DNA of 64,000 nt from Phaeoceros laevis (GCA_049999765.1 JBNGIQ010009497.1:257272-321271), one strand, 5' to 3'. Numbered from the stretch's first letter, positions 38,116 through 49,880 are shown. The notes: generated from the sequence alone by a model not told the origin. Program-made: numbers and translations.

Positions 38116-41100
38116 TCATATTTGTTCCAGCCTTCTATAGATACCTTCACCCTTGGGGTGCGCCTTGTCCTCAACAACAAACGTGTGCACCATTCCGCCC
38201 AAGTCAGTCCACCAGCTCTGGCCTGGTTCCTTCCATGCTCCTGATCGCTTTCTCCTAGCATGCATCTCCCTTGCCTCCTCCCACCTCTGATCTCGTGCAT
38301 AGATGTTGGACATCAACGCATAAGATGCGGTATCTTTTCCATCTAGCCTCAAAGCGGACTCAAAAGCCTGTTGCGCAATCTGAACATTATTCCACTTCCG
38401 GCAAGCACCTAAAAGCGTGTGCCAAACTGCGACGTCGGCTGGGAATGGCATGATCTTCAACATCTGTAGTGCCTCATCCAGATGACCTGCACGGCCCAGA
38501 AGATCGATCATGCATGTGTAGTGCTCTATGGTTGGAGTGATGCCATAATCCGTCTCCATAACTTTGAAGTACTTCCGTCCCCTATCCACTAGACCCACAT
38601 GACTGCACGCCGTCAGCACACTAAGGAATATGGCACCAGTTGCCTGTGTGCCCTCCAGTCTCATCCTCTCAAGCAAGTCAAACACGGCCTCAATTTCTCC
38701 AAGGCGAGTATAACCATCAATCAATGCGCCCCATGCCTCTACACTCTTTTCAGGCAATGACTCAAACACCAGCCGGGAATCACCCATGCTTCCACACTTA
38801 GCATACATATTTACTAATGCACCTCCAACAACTACATCAGCTAGCATTCCTAGCTCCTCAATCTGTGCATGTATCTTCTTTCCCGAGGGTAGACCTGCTA
38901 CAATCACACATGCCTGCAGGAGGCACACAAATGTAAAAGAATTAGGGCGAGAGAGGCCTTCCTGTCGCATACTACTGTAAAGATCAAGGGCTTCCGAAAC
39001 CATCCCCCACTGCGCATACCCTGCAAATATCGCATTCCATGTCGCTACACGCCTAGCTGGAAGCCTGTCAAACACGCTGCGTGCATCCTCTAAGCTTCCA
39101 CACTTTACATACATGCTGACCAGGCTGCCGCCAACAACCACATCAGCTTGGCATCCTCTGGCTTCAATCTGCGCATGGAGTTGTTTCCCCTCATGCAGAG
39201 CTTCTTCACCTACAATAGCACACGCCTGAAGGAGGCAAATAAATGTGATAGAATTTGGAGAGAGGCCTTCTTGTTTCATTTGATTGTAAAGTGCAAGGGC
39301 TTCCTGACCCATCCCCTGCTGCGTGTAACCTGCAAACATCACATTCCATATTACGACAGTTTTGTCTGGAAGCCTGTCAAACAAACTGTGAGCATCCTGT
39401 ACGCTACCACACTTGGCGTACATGTTAACCAAGCTGCCTCCTAGAACCACATCGTTTTGCAGTCCTACTTCTAAAATCAGAGCGTGGAGCTGCTTTCCCT
39501 GCAGCAAAGCTCCAACACCTATGCTGGCACATGACTGCAGGAGACTTATGAATGTAATAGAATCTGGAGGAACGAGGCAGTCCTCTTGCATAGTTTCGTA
39601 AAGCCTAAGGGCTTCCTGACCCATTCCCTGCTGGGCATACCCTGTAAGCATCGCATTCCATGTCATGATATTTCTGTCTGAAAGTGTGTCGAACAAAGTG
39701 CGTGCATCTTCCAAGCTACCGCACTTCGCATACATGTTCACCAAGCAGCCACCTAGGTCCACATCATCTTGCAGACCCCGTTCTTTAAGTTGTGCATGCA
39801 ACTGCTTTCCATCACGTAGGGCTTTTACACCTACACAGGCACATGCCTGCAGGAGGGCAACAAAAGTAATAGAATCTGGAGAGAGGCCTTGTTGTTCCAT
39901 ATTACTGTTCAAAATAAGAGCCTCTTGACCCATTCCCTGCAGGGCATAGCCTGCAATCATCGAGGTCCATGTCACAACATTCTTGTCTGGAAGTCTATCA
40001 AACACGCTACGGGCATCCTCTAAGCTACCACACTTTGCATACATGTTAACCAAGCTGCCGCCTAAAACCACTTCATCCTGCAGTCCTCGTTCCTTGATCT
40101 GTGCATGCAGCTCTTTTCCGTCCTGCAGAGCTCCTACACCGATACGGGCACATGCCTGCAGGAGGCATACAAATGTAACAGAGTCTGGGAAGAAGACGCC
40201 TTCCTCTTGCATCGTGCTATAAAGAGTAAGGGCTTCTGAACCCATCCCCTTCTGGGCATAAGCTGCAAGCATCGCATTCCATGTAACCATATTTTTGTCT
40301 GGAATTCTGTCAAACACGCTGCGAGCATCCTCCAAGCTACCGCACTTTGCATACATTTCAACTAGCCCGGTTTGAACAAAACTGTCCGCCTTCTCTGCAC
40401 TCGCAAGAATATGAGAATGGACCTCCTTACCAGCAACCAAATCTCTCGCACTGCCACAAGCTTTCAGCACTGCCACAAAGATACGGCTGTCCGGGTCAAT
40501 GGTTGACTCACGCATCCGTCGATACAGTCGGATAGCCTCGGCGCCCCCTCCATGTCTAGCATATGCAAAGATAATGGTAGCCCAGCTATACGCGCTTGGT
40601 GTGGGCACCTTGGTAAAGACTCGCATAGCTTCCTCCAACCTCCCATGCGAGGCATACCAACCGACGAAGTGGGTAGCCAAAAAATCGTCTCCTTCATACC
40701 CACTTTCCACACTGAGTGCATGAATGCGCCTGCCGAGGACTAGGTCCTTATGTGCGATGCACAACTTGAGGGCACGATAGAAGATTTTGTTGGGTACTTC
40801 GCATCCTCGTTCCACCAAAAGGTTCAACGCATCCACAGCGTCAGTAGCCCGCCCACCCTCATATCGCTCCCTGCACATTCCAAGGCCTTCTTGTGCTGCT
40901 AAAGCTCCTTGTCCTTGACCTGAGCTGGAGACAGGCTCAGGACTCCTCTGCATCATCCCAGCATCCCATGAAGCTAGCTGAGAGTTCAACCAGGTGAACT
41001 TGTGCGGAATATTTAACCACAGCACGACCCTGGACTCCTTATGTTTAAAATCAGGATGCGGGGGAGTCGGCTTGCTTCGCTTGCTGTCCCACCACTTCGT

Positions 41101-41139
41101 GGGATCTGAGAAAACCTGTTGCCATAGAAACTCCTGCAT
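38116..41139 (-). CDS. PLS-type PPR protein, seven PLS units, DYW split off and truncated
   Basis: 1007 codons from ATG 41139 (MQEFLWQQVFSDPTKWWDSK). A variant unit (FVGWYASHGRLEEAMRVF) is followed by six PLS units including the fixed last one (SMGDSRLVFESLPEKSVEAW). The E region with KEPGQSWWTDLGGMV stops at EGIYRRLEQI through a small deletion and frameshift. A partial DYW follows out of frame (37977-38115). N-terminal paralogue sequence (GFETLTHFSKVC-like) is visible upstream but in another frame. The PLS frame itself is clean, as in its DYW-less neighbours. Confidence 0.8.
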   Translation of the reverse strand: MQEFLWQQVFSDPTKWWDSKRSKPTPPHPDFKHKESRVVLWLNIPHKFTWLNSQLASWDAGMMQRSPEPVSSSGQGQGALAAQEGLGMCRERYEGGRATDAVDALNLLVERGCEVPNKIFYRALKLCIAHKDLVLGRRIHALSVESGYEGDDFLATHFVGWYASHGRLEEAMRVFTKVPTPSAYSWATIIFAYARHGGGAEAIRLYRRMRESTIDPDSRIFVAVLKACGSARDLVAGKEVHSHILASAEKADSFVQTGLVEMYAKCGSLEDARSVFDRIPDKNMVTWNAMLAAYAQKGMGSEALTLYSTMQEEGVFFPDSVTFVCLLQACARIGVGALQDGKELHAQIKERGLQDEVVLGGSLVNMYAKCGSLEDARSVFDRLPDKNVVTWTSMIAGYALQGMGQEALILNSNMEQQGLSPDSITFVALLQACACVGVKALRDGKQLHAQLKERGLQDDVDLGGCLVNMYAKCGSLEDARTLFDTLSDRNIMTWNAMLTGYAQQGMGQEALRLYETMQEDCLVPPDSITFISLLQSCASIGVGALLQGKQLHALILEVGLQNDVVLGGSLVNMYAKCGSVQDAHSLFDRLPDKTVVIWNVMFAGYTQQGMGQEALALYNQMKQEGLSPNSITFICLLQACAIVGEEALHEGKQLHAQIEARGCQADVVVGGSLVSMYVKCGSLEDARSVFDRLPARRVATWNAIFAGYAQWGMVSEALDLYSSMRQEGLSRPNSFTFVCLLQACVIVAGLPSGKKIHAQIEELGMLADVVVGGALVNMYAKCGSMGDSRLVFESLPEKSVEAWGALIDGYTRLGEIEAVFDLLERMRLEGTQATGAIFLSVLTACSHVGLVDRGRKYFKVMETDYGITPTIEHYTCMIDLLGRAGHLDEALQMLKIMPFPADVAVWHTLLGACRKWNNVQIAQQAFESALRLDGKDTASYALMSNIYARDQRWEEAREMHARRKRSGAWKEPGQSWWTDLGGMVHTFVVEDKAHPKGEGIYRRLEQI

Positions 41140-41525
41140 CCCTGCATGCTCCGCATACTTTGCTAAAGTGGGTCAGGGTTTCAAAACTCAGGTGCTAAGC
41201 CTGGTGGGAACCGGTGGTCAAACGCCCGGCCGGTCACTTCGAACTTCGGCTGTAGAAAACCGCAGCCAGAGCCAGGCCCGTGCCACCGTGCCATGGTTTG
41301 ACACAGGCCGAGGTAAGCGCACTGAGCACTGTAATACCACCATAGCCTTAGCTAGCCACGTACATTCACCACAAGTCATACTTCGATATCGTCTGCACAA
41401 GATGAGCAAGATGCTACCACGACAAGGTCATGTCACGCAAAGTACAAACATACAGCGCATATGATGATTCTTCTTCACTGAGGAACCAGCGCTTACCACA
41501 GAGCAGGGAACATGGTAACCCTTGC

Positions 41526-44500
41526 CTACCAGTAGTTGCCGCACGAGCATTTCCCCTCCTTGAACACATGGAAGCGACTTGCATCCCGGCAGATAAAAGT
41601 TCGCTTTTCCACTTTTGATATGTAAGCTGTAGCTGTGTGACAATCCTCGCACACCTGCAAATTTTTCACCACACGTATGGTTGTTCCCTCAGGTGTCATG
41701 TTGAGAGCATAGGCTATCGCAAGTCTCTCGCTGTGTCCACACAGCTCAGCTTCTTTGTCATAGTCCGGTATGTCTTGCAACGACGAGTAAAGATGCGGCA
41801 CATATCCTTCTTTCTTCAACTTGGGGACGAGTTGCTTCAACCTCGCGTAGATCCCTTCACTCTCAGGATGCCTTTTGTCCCCAACTACAAATGAGTGAAC
41901 CACTCCGCCCATGTCAGTCCACCAGCTCTGGCCTGGCTCCTTCCATGCTCCACATTTTTTTCTCCTCGCATGCATGTTCTTTGCCTCGTCCCACATCTGA
42001 GCCCTTGCATACAAGTTGGACATCAACACATGAGATGCGGCATCCTTTGCGTCGAGTCTCACTGCAAACTCAAACGCTTGTTGCCCAACCGCAACATCAT
42101 TCCACTTCTGGCAAGCACCTAACAGTGTACGCCAAACTGCAGCATCAGGTGAGAAAGGCATGGTCTTTGCCATCTGTAGTGCCTCGTCCAGATGACCTGC
42201 ACGACCCAGAAGATCCATCATGCACGTGAAGTGCTCTACGGTTGGAGGAACGCCATAATCTGTCTCCATGACTTCAAAGTACTTTCGGCCTCTGTCCACC
42301 AAACCCACATGACTGCACACTGCCAACACACTAAGAAATATGATGCCAGTTGGCTGTGTACCCTCCAGTGTCATCCTGTCAAGCAAGTCAAAGACGACCT
42401 CACTATCTCCATGGCGGGCATACCCACCTATCAGTGCCGTCTATGCCTCAATACTCCTTGCAGGCAATAAATCGAACACCTGGTGAGAATAAAACATGCT
42501 CCCACACTTGGCATACATATTTACTAATGCAGCTCCCACGACTACGTCAGCTTGCATTCCTTGTTCCTCAATCTGTGCATGGAGCTCCCTTCCCAAAGGT
42601 AGACCTGCTACAATTGCGCAAGCTCGCAAGAGGCACAGAAATGTAACAGAATCCGGTGGACAGAGGCCGTCCTCTTGCATATTATTGTAAAGAGTAAGGG
42701 CTTCCTGAACCATTCCCTGCTGGGCATACCCTGCAAGCATCGCATTCCAAGCAACGATATTTCTGTCTGGGAGTTTCTCAAACAGGGTGCGAGCATCCTC
42801 TAAGCTACCGCACTTCGCATACATGTTAACCAAGCAGCCGCCTAGAACCACATCATCTTGCAGACCTCGTGTTCGGACCTGTAGATGGAGCTTCTTTCCC
42901 TCGTGCAGAGCTCCTACACCCACACTGGCACATGCCTTCAGGAGGCATATAAAAGTAACTGCATCTGGAAACAACAGATCTTCTTTTCGCATACTGTTAT
43001 AAAGACTAAGGGCTTCTTGACCCATCCCTTGCTGGGTATAACCTGCAAGCATCGCATTCCATGTCACCGAAGTTTTGTCGGGAAGTCTGTCAAACAACCT
43101 CCGAGCTTCTTCTATGCTACCACTCTTTGCATACATGTTAACCAAGCAGCCACCTAGTTCGAGAACATCTTGCGGCCCTCTTTCTCTAATCTGTGCATGG
43201 AGCTTGCTTTCCCACATGAAGAGCTCCTACACCTGTACAGGCACATGCCTGCAGGAGAGAAATAAATGTAATGGAATCTGGAGGAGAGAATCCCTCATGT
43301 CTCATATTACCATATAGAGTAAGAGCTTCTTGACCCATCCCCTTCTGCGCATAGCCAGTAATCATTGCAGTCCATGTGACAACATTCCTGTCTTTGAGTC
43401 TGTCAAACACACTGCGAGCATCCCCTAGACTACTGCACTTTGCATACATGTTAACCAAGCTGCCTCCAATAACCACATCATCTTGCAGTCCTCGCTGTTC
43501 AATCTGTACATGCAGCTTCTTTCCCTCATTTAGAGCTCCTACACCGACACTAGCACATGCCTGCAGGAGGCACACAAACGTAGCAGAATCTGCAGAAAAG
43601 ATGCCCTCCTGCTGCACACCACTGTAAAGACTAAGGGCTTCCTGACCCATCCCCTTCTGGGCATAGCCTGCAAACATCGCATTCCATGTCACAATGTTTT
43701 TGTCTTGAAGTCTGTCGAACACGCTGCGAGCATTTTCCAAGCTACCGCATTTTGCGTGCATATCAATTAGACCATTTTTGACAAAAATGTCCGGTCTCCC
43801 TGGACTGGCTAGAATATGAGCATGGACCTCCTTGCCGGAAACCAAGTCTCTGGCATTTGCACATGCTTGAAGGACAGCTACATATACATGGTTGTCCGGC
43901 TCTATAGATGAGTCACGCATCTGTCGATACAGTTGTAGAGCCTCTGCACCCTCTCCATTTTTGTTACATGCAAAGATGATGGCAACCCAGCTATAGGCGC
44001 TTGGTGTGGAGACTTTCGTGAAGACTCGCATTGCCTCCTCCAACCTCCCAAGCGAGCCATACAAACCGATGAGGTGGGTGGCCAAGAAATCGTCTCCTTC
44101 GTACCCACTTTCCACACTGAGAGCATGAATGTGCCTGCCCAGAACCAGGTCCTTCTCAGTGATACACCGCTTGAGGAGACGATAGAAAAGATTGCCGGGT
44201 ACATGGCGTCCCCGTTGCACTAGAAGGATCAATGCATCCACAGCGTCCCTAATTCGTCCATCATCACATAGCTTCCTGCAAATTCCAACCTCCAAATGGG
44301 CCTCATGTGCTGCAAAACCTCCCTGCCCTTGAACCGAGGTGAATACAGGCTCAGGGGTCCTCGTCATCATCCCAGCGTCCCACGTCGCTTGCTGCGAATC
44401 CACCCAAGCAGGCTTGCGTCGATTGTCGAGCACAGCGCGACCTTGGTCTCCTTGTGCTTAAAATCAGGATGCCGGGGAGTCGGCTTGCTCCGTCTGTTGT

Positions 44501-44741
44501 CCTGCCACTTTCCGGGATCTGAAAAAAACTGTTGCCATAGAAATTCTTGCATCCCTCCTGCAGGCATTCCTTCCTTTCCACCCGATTCCTGGCATACCGT
44601 TTCTGCTAAATGGCTCACGGCTTCGAACCGAACAGTCCCAGGAACTGCTCCTTGTTGCTTCCGCCGGCAGATTGGTGGGAAACCGGTACTCAACGCTTGG
44701 CCAACCACCCCGATATCCAGCTCCAACGGGCTGACAGCCAT
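41526..44741 (-). pseudogene. full-length PPR-DYW gene with three discrete lesions, DYW intact
   Basis: Complete architecture from ATG 44741 (MAVSPLELDIGVVGQALSTG) to the end RFHVFKEGKCSCGNYW at 41526, with six PLS units and DYW motifs CGHSERLAIAYAL and VCEDCH. The lesions relative to paralogues are three. One base is missing near 44431 (after KVAL in the N-terminal block). One extra base lies near 43203 (within GKQLHAQI). A TGG-to-TAG change at about 42439-42441 replaces the Trp of SIEAW. Each of the three pieces is otherwise open. If the two indels were assembly errors, only one nonsense codon would remain. No similar damage exists in the DYW domain. Confidence 0.87.
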
Positions 44742-45783
44742 GAGTCCGGCGGGATCTCACGAGCCGCCTTCTTCACAGTCCATCATGCCCTCCTGTCTAA
44801 GCACAGCTTCGTGAGGTTCGGAGCCCCAAGTCTTTGCAACAAGTTCTCAAGCTTACCTTACTCCAGGGCTTTGATAAGAGGGACGGGAAGGGAGAGCGTG
44901 CCTCATTAGGAGGCCAGCAATCAAGGCAGCCAGCTCTAAGGACCGTGCATTCGTCTGAAAATGGTGCCAGCCATGGTGAGAAAACTGCACTACTCATAGC
45001 TACTCGTTTAGGCTTCTAGTGAACGTCTCCATGATTTCTGCTCATGTATGAGCGCAGGCTCTGTATGAGCTCAGGCTCTGTATGACCTCATCAAAAGAGC
45101 TCTTTGATGAGGTCAAGATCTAACTGTCTTTCCAGGAAAGTGCGTCGCTCAGACAGCCCTGAATCCCGTGCCCCAGTAGTGCTGCATCACGTTAGGCTGG
45201 TGGTGAGATTCGGAATGGGTCTAATTGTCCAGAGGGCAGTCTCATGGAAAATTGTATCCCTGATTCAAGCAACTGCCTCAAAGTTTGGATGTCCAGAGTC
45301 ACATGCTATTGAAAACAGCTCCGCAAGCCTCAAGCGCACACCACGAACACAATGCAGTAGCCGTAACCACGCGACCAAGCTTCCAAGCTGCATCAGTCGA
45401 GGCACCTTTCGCCGCTGAGAACAACTAGGAACAACCTTGAGCTTTTCGAGCTTTTCGCTGTGGCCAGGAGCACTAGCATGACCAACTCAGCTCCTACTGA
45501 GTCCACAGTGGCAGTGCGACAATTCAGATGCGCGTCATTTCGGGAGAATAGGCACTTGAGCATTGTATTATGCTGACATGTACACAATTTGTACTGTATC
45601 AAGAAGTCCGGTTTACCCTGCTGACTATTGGGCATTTCTAGGATTTCGTGAATCAACGAAATGGCCCGCATAAATTACCGACTGACCCAGTGACCCTCCA
45701 GTTGTGCATGGTGACACACTTGGGTGACCAACATCCGGCAGGTGGTGGACTGTGGTGGTTTTCTTCCTGCTCAATGTTGACGG
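44742..45783. other. spacer between the two PPR subfamilies
   Basis: The first 200 bp resemble the upstream region of the 20.4-23.3 kb PPR gene (around 23300-23470), so they are probably shared promoter sequence. The rest is unassigned. A 17-bp tandem repeat (tgtatgagc-caggctc) lies at 45045-45078. Confidence 0.5.
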
Positions 45784-48530
45784 TCATTGTCGACCCTTAC
45801 AGGTACAGGACCCTGCCTCGAATCGATGCACACGGTATGCGTCCCGTACAACGATGTCCCTATTTTCAACCCTTGACATAATCTCGGTGGAAGAGTGGCA
45901 GTCCCTGCACATCCGCAGGTTTTTGGTTACCAGCAGAGGTGTGCCACTAGGAGTGTTCAAGAGACCAAACGCCAAAGCTAGCTTCTCAGCATGCCCACAC
46001 AGTTGATCTTCCTTCTCCTTCTCAGACACTGGCTTCAACACCAGCTTGGTGTGTGGTACACGGTTCCCATCCTCCTTCAGGCGTTCACTTGTGCTCCGAA
46101 CCTTGCATGAAAGGTCACCCCTTTCTTCCCCCACAACAAATGTATGCACCTGCTTGTTCACCTCAATGCCTGCCACTGCAGGTCTCTTGTTAGCTCCTGC
46201 CAACTTTCTCAACCTTTCGATTCTATCTACATCCTCCCACCTATCTGCATCTGCGTACAAATTGGCCATGAGCACATATGCAGAGGCAGTCTGAGGATCC
46301 AGCTCAACAAGTCTTTCAAAACACCATGTTCCCCGCTCTATATCCCCATGACACTTGCAGGCATTCAGCAATGACATCAACCCAACAGCGACATCAACCC
46401 AACAGCATCGTTTTCACACCCAGCTGATTTCAGCACCTTCTCCGCCTCACCTAAATGGCCAGCCCGCCCAAGGAGATCAACCATGCACACATAATGCTCA
46501 GCTGTCGGCTTGAGGCAATGCTGTTTCACCATGGCATCAAAATACTGTCGACCCTTACTGACCAGCCCCGCATTACTGCATGCTACAAGAAGGCAAGTAA
46601 ATGTGGCGTCACCAGGCTGAATACCAGCCAGTATCATCTCTTCGAAACAGGCTGTAGCCTTGTGGCCTTCATTGTTTCTCCCATACCCATTTATCATGGC
46701 ATTCCATGTTACCGCATCTCTTGTGGACAGCCTGTCAAACACTTTGCGTGCATCTTCCAACTGGCCACATTTTGCATACATATGTACGAGGCAATTGCCA
46801 AGTACTATCTCACCTTTTTGTAGTCCTCTTTCCACGATTTCTGCATGCAGCTGTCTGCCCTGTTGTAGAGCACCCGCACTTGCACAAGCCGTCAGGAGGC
46901 AAGCAAACGTAACACTGTTTGCTAAAGTCAGGCCTTCCTGCTTCATACTTGCATACAATGCAAGCGCCTGGGTAGCAAGCCCATGCTCAGCATACCCATT
47001 AATCATGGCATTCCATGTCACCGCATCCCTTGTGGACATACTGTCAAACACTTTGCATGCATCTTCCAACTTGCCACATTTCGCATACATATTGACGAGA
47101 CAGTTCCCCAGTACTATCTCACCTTTTAGTAGTCCTCTTTCCACGATCTCTGCATGCAGCTGCCTGCCCTGCTGTAGAGCACAAGCACTTGCACAAGCTT
47201 TCAGGAGGCAAGCAAACGTAAAACTGTCTGCTAAAATCAGGCCCTCCTGCTCCATCCTTGCATACAATGTGAGTGCCTGGGGACCGAGCCCATGCTCAGC
47301 ATACCCATTTATCATGGCATTCCATGTTACCGCATTCCTTGTGGCTAGACAGTCAAACACTTTGCGTGCATCGTCTAACTCGCCACATTTTGCATACATA
47401 TTTACGAGACAAGTGCCCAGGACTACGTCACCTTCAAGTAGTCCTCTCTCTACAATCCTTGAATGTAGCTGCCTGCCCTGATGTAGAGCACCAGCACTTG
47501 CACAAGCCTTCAGGAGGCAAACATACGTAGCACTGTTTGCTAAAATCAGGCCTTCCTGCTCCATCCTTGCATACACCACGAGCGCCTGCGGACCGAGCCC
47601 ATACTCGGCATACCCATTTATCATGGCATTCCATGTTGCCGCATCCCTTGTGGACAGACTGTCAAACACTTTCCGTGCATCTTCCAACTGGCCACATTTT
47701 GCATACATGTCCACCAGGCAGGTGCCCACAAAAGAGTTAGGCTGAATGCCACTACCCAACACGTCAGCGTGCACCTGCCTGCCAGATTGCGCATCTTTCG
47801 CTCTTGCACAAGCTTGCAGGGCAGCGACAAAAATGTGTCTATTGGGCTCCAAACTTGATCCACACATCTCATGGTACAGTTGAATGGCCTCACTGGGTTT
47901 CCCCTGTTTCAGCATGTGCGGATATAATGGAGAACCACACGAATACTGATGGTGTGGCCACCCTTTTGAACACCTGCATCGCCTCCTGTAATCGGCCTTG
48001 ACATGCATACATGCGTAAGAGATGGTTTCCCAGAAATGAGTTGGATCCGTACCCAAGCTTGATAGTAAGATCATCAAGTCGTCGCCCCAACACCAGATTT
48101 TTTTCAGCCCCGCATCTCCGGATGACTCTGTACAGCAGAGAGGAGGAAACACGAGACTGTGTCTCCGCCAAATCACTCAAAGCGTCAAGTGCTCGACTTA
48201 GCTGCCCATTCTCACAAAGTTGTTCGATTACAGCCTGAGCCGTTCCGTGCCCTTGGCACTCTGGCACCGTCGGAGCGGCAGCATTATGATGCAACAAGAG
48301 GTTGGATGTCGGCTGAGCAGACCGTCCAACCTGCTTGTCCAAGACAGCCAGCTGCGCATCCAACCAGTCAGGCGTGTAGACGTTGTTCAGCCATAGGGGC
48401 TCCTCGGCCTCCTTGTGCCTGAAGTCGGGAGAGCGCGCGCTCTTCTTGTTCGTCCTGCACGCCCACCACAATGTGGGGTCCAAGAAAAACTGCCTCCACT
48501 ACAACCCTTGCCGATCTCCTGCACTGCTAT
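45784..48530 (-). pseudogene. PPR gene with KP-like DYW variant (candidate U-to-C editing type), frame broken
   Basis: Distinct subfamily from the rest of the array. The N-terminal block (WWACRTNKKSARSPDFRHK) precedes PLS units with EHGLGPQALTLYARMEQEG and CASAGALQQGRQLHAEIVER. The PG-box position reads GANKRPAVAGIEV instead of KEPGxSW, a KPAxA-like signature. The deaminase has CGHAEKLALAFGL and MCRDCH, and ends AGSCTCKGRQ, not DYW. I know KP-type DYW domains as the proposed U-to-C editing class of hornworts, lycophytes and ferns. Lesions: a perfect 17-bp duplication at 46373-46406 shifts the frame before the E region; a +1 shift lies near 47891-47925; and a TAG at 48499-48501 interrupts the N-terminal block. 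All other codons are open. Its truncated copy is at 12430-13765. Confidence 0.82.
46373..46406. repeat. perfect 17-bp tandem duplication within coding sequence
   Basis: The unit gacatcaacccaacagc occurs at 46373-46389 and 46390-46406 with no mismatch. Translated, GLMSLLG is repeated out of frame, which separates the PPR tract from the E/DYW part. Confidence 0.95.
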
Positions 48531-49182
48531 TGTCCGGTATGCCTAGCTTGGCTGCTATGCAACTGCACGGCACGAATTTGCGGCATGTGTAAATCCATTG
48601 CCTCGGAGGCACATTCGAACTCCCCTCCAGCTCCAGGGTGTGGGCCTGCCCACCAACTGTCGGCGTCCAGAACCGCTGATGTTGCATCCCGTCGGGGGTG
48701 CACGATCCTATGTAGAGCAATTGCAGGGTTTTTCAGCAGTAGCAGCAGTCCCCTCAAATCTGGCCTCCCTCCATCCCTTGAGCGCGAGGCAGGCATCGCG
48801 TGAGAGTCGAGAATACAACAACAACTCGGATAATTTCAGAAAACACCCTAATTTGAGGGGCTTTAGGTTGTAACTTGGACCAGTTCCTCTGTTCAGACTG
48901 TTGGTTGCTCTCTTCTAATAACGCTCTGTTACCCGATTCGGACCCCGTCCTCGAGACTACAAATGAGCGAAATAAAAAATGCGGTTATGCTTAGCCTGTC
49001 CTTGCTACAGCCCTATCTCGTGCAAGTATTATCTAGTCACACTGAAAATTTTTTATGACAGGTTTCTCTTTTGCAGGCTTTGAGAAGACCCCTGAAGCGA
49101 AACCTGATCAACCATGGACTGCTACTTCTTGAGTTCGCACAGCCGTGTTTGAAAAAAATTGGCATTTCATTGAACATCAATC
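48531..49182. other. upstream region of the KP-like locus and unassigned DNA
   Basis: The segment up to about 48800 is similar to 13559-13765, so the duplication of this locus included its promoter. Beyond 48800 nothing is recognised. Confidence 0.55.
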
Positions 49183-49316
49183 TATAACCGTGTAATTTTA
49201 GGACCCTGCTTGATATTTTTCATTCTGATGTAGAAGAAGAGTCTTGATTATAACCGTGTAATTTTAGGACCCTGCTTGATTTTTTCATTCTGATGTAGAG
49301 GAAGAAGAGTCTTGAT
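49183..49316. repeat. 66-bp tandem duplication
   Basis: Copies at 49183-49248 and 49249-49316 begin tataaccgtgtaattttagg and differ by a small indel in a T run and an inserted gag. Confidence 0.92.
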
Positions 49317-49715
49317 TACGTGCTTGATGCGTCCAGAAGGGCCACACGTTTGTGATAGAGAGAATCACTTCTACAATGCGAAATGTGCACAGCCTGTAGA
49401 CAGTAGACTAAGTCTAGACTCTAGATTCAGCAACACTTTTGTTTTTGGGAGAAGCGAACCAGTCGCTATCTTTCTATCACAGCATTGTAGTCTAGCTTGC
49501 TTGCCAGTCTGGTTTATTCTAACTTCTTCCATGAGCGCTCGAAATGAACTATTCAGATTTCACGGGGCCCTCATGGGACGGATACCGAAAGTAGCAACGG
49601 AGTGCGGCCCGTCTCCTAAAGTGCCAGGAGTGTTGATGAGGGGTAGCGTACGGGGTGGTGGGTCCGACTCCTTCTCGCACGCCCGTCTCTCTCTTGCCCC
49701 ACATGCCCATGGCCG

Positions 49716-49880
49716 CATGGCTCATGCACCCCCATGCCCGCATGGCCCATGCACCCCCATGCCCGCATGGCCCATGCACCCCCATGCCTGCATGGCCCAT
49801 GCATCCCCATGCCCGCATGCCCACATGCGGGCCGTTGTGGGCAGGCCCATGGCCACATGGCCCATGCACCCCCATGCCAG
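49716..49880. repeat. 25-bp GC-rich minisatellite
   Basis: The unit catggcccatgcacccccat plus gcccg is present in four consecutive copies (49716-49815) and once more at 49856-49880, with diverged pieces between. The period is not a multiple of three and the unit has no stop, so several frames are open on both strands. I do not treat these as genes. Confidence 0.92.
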
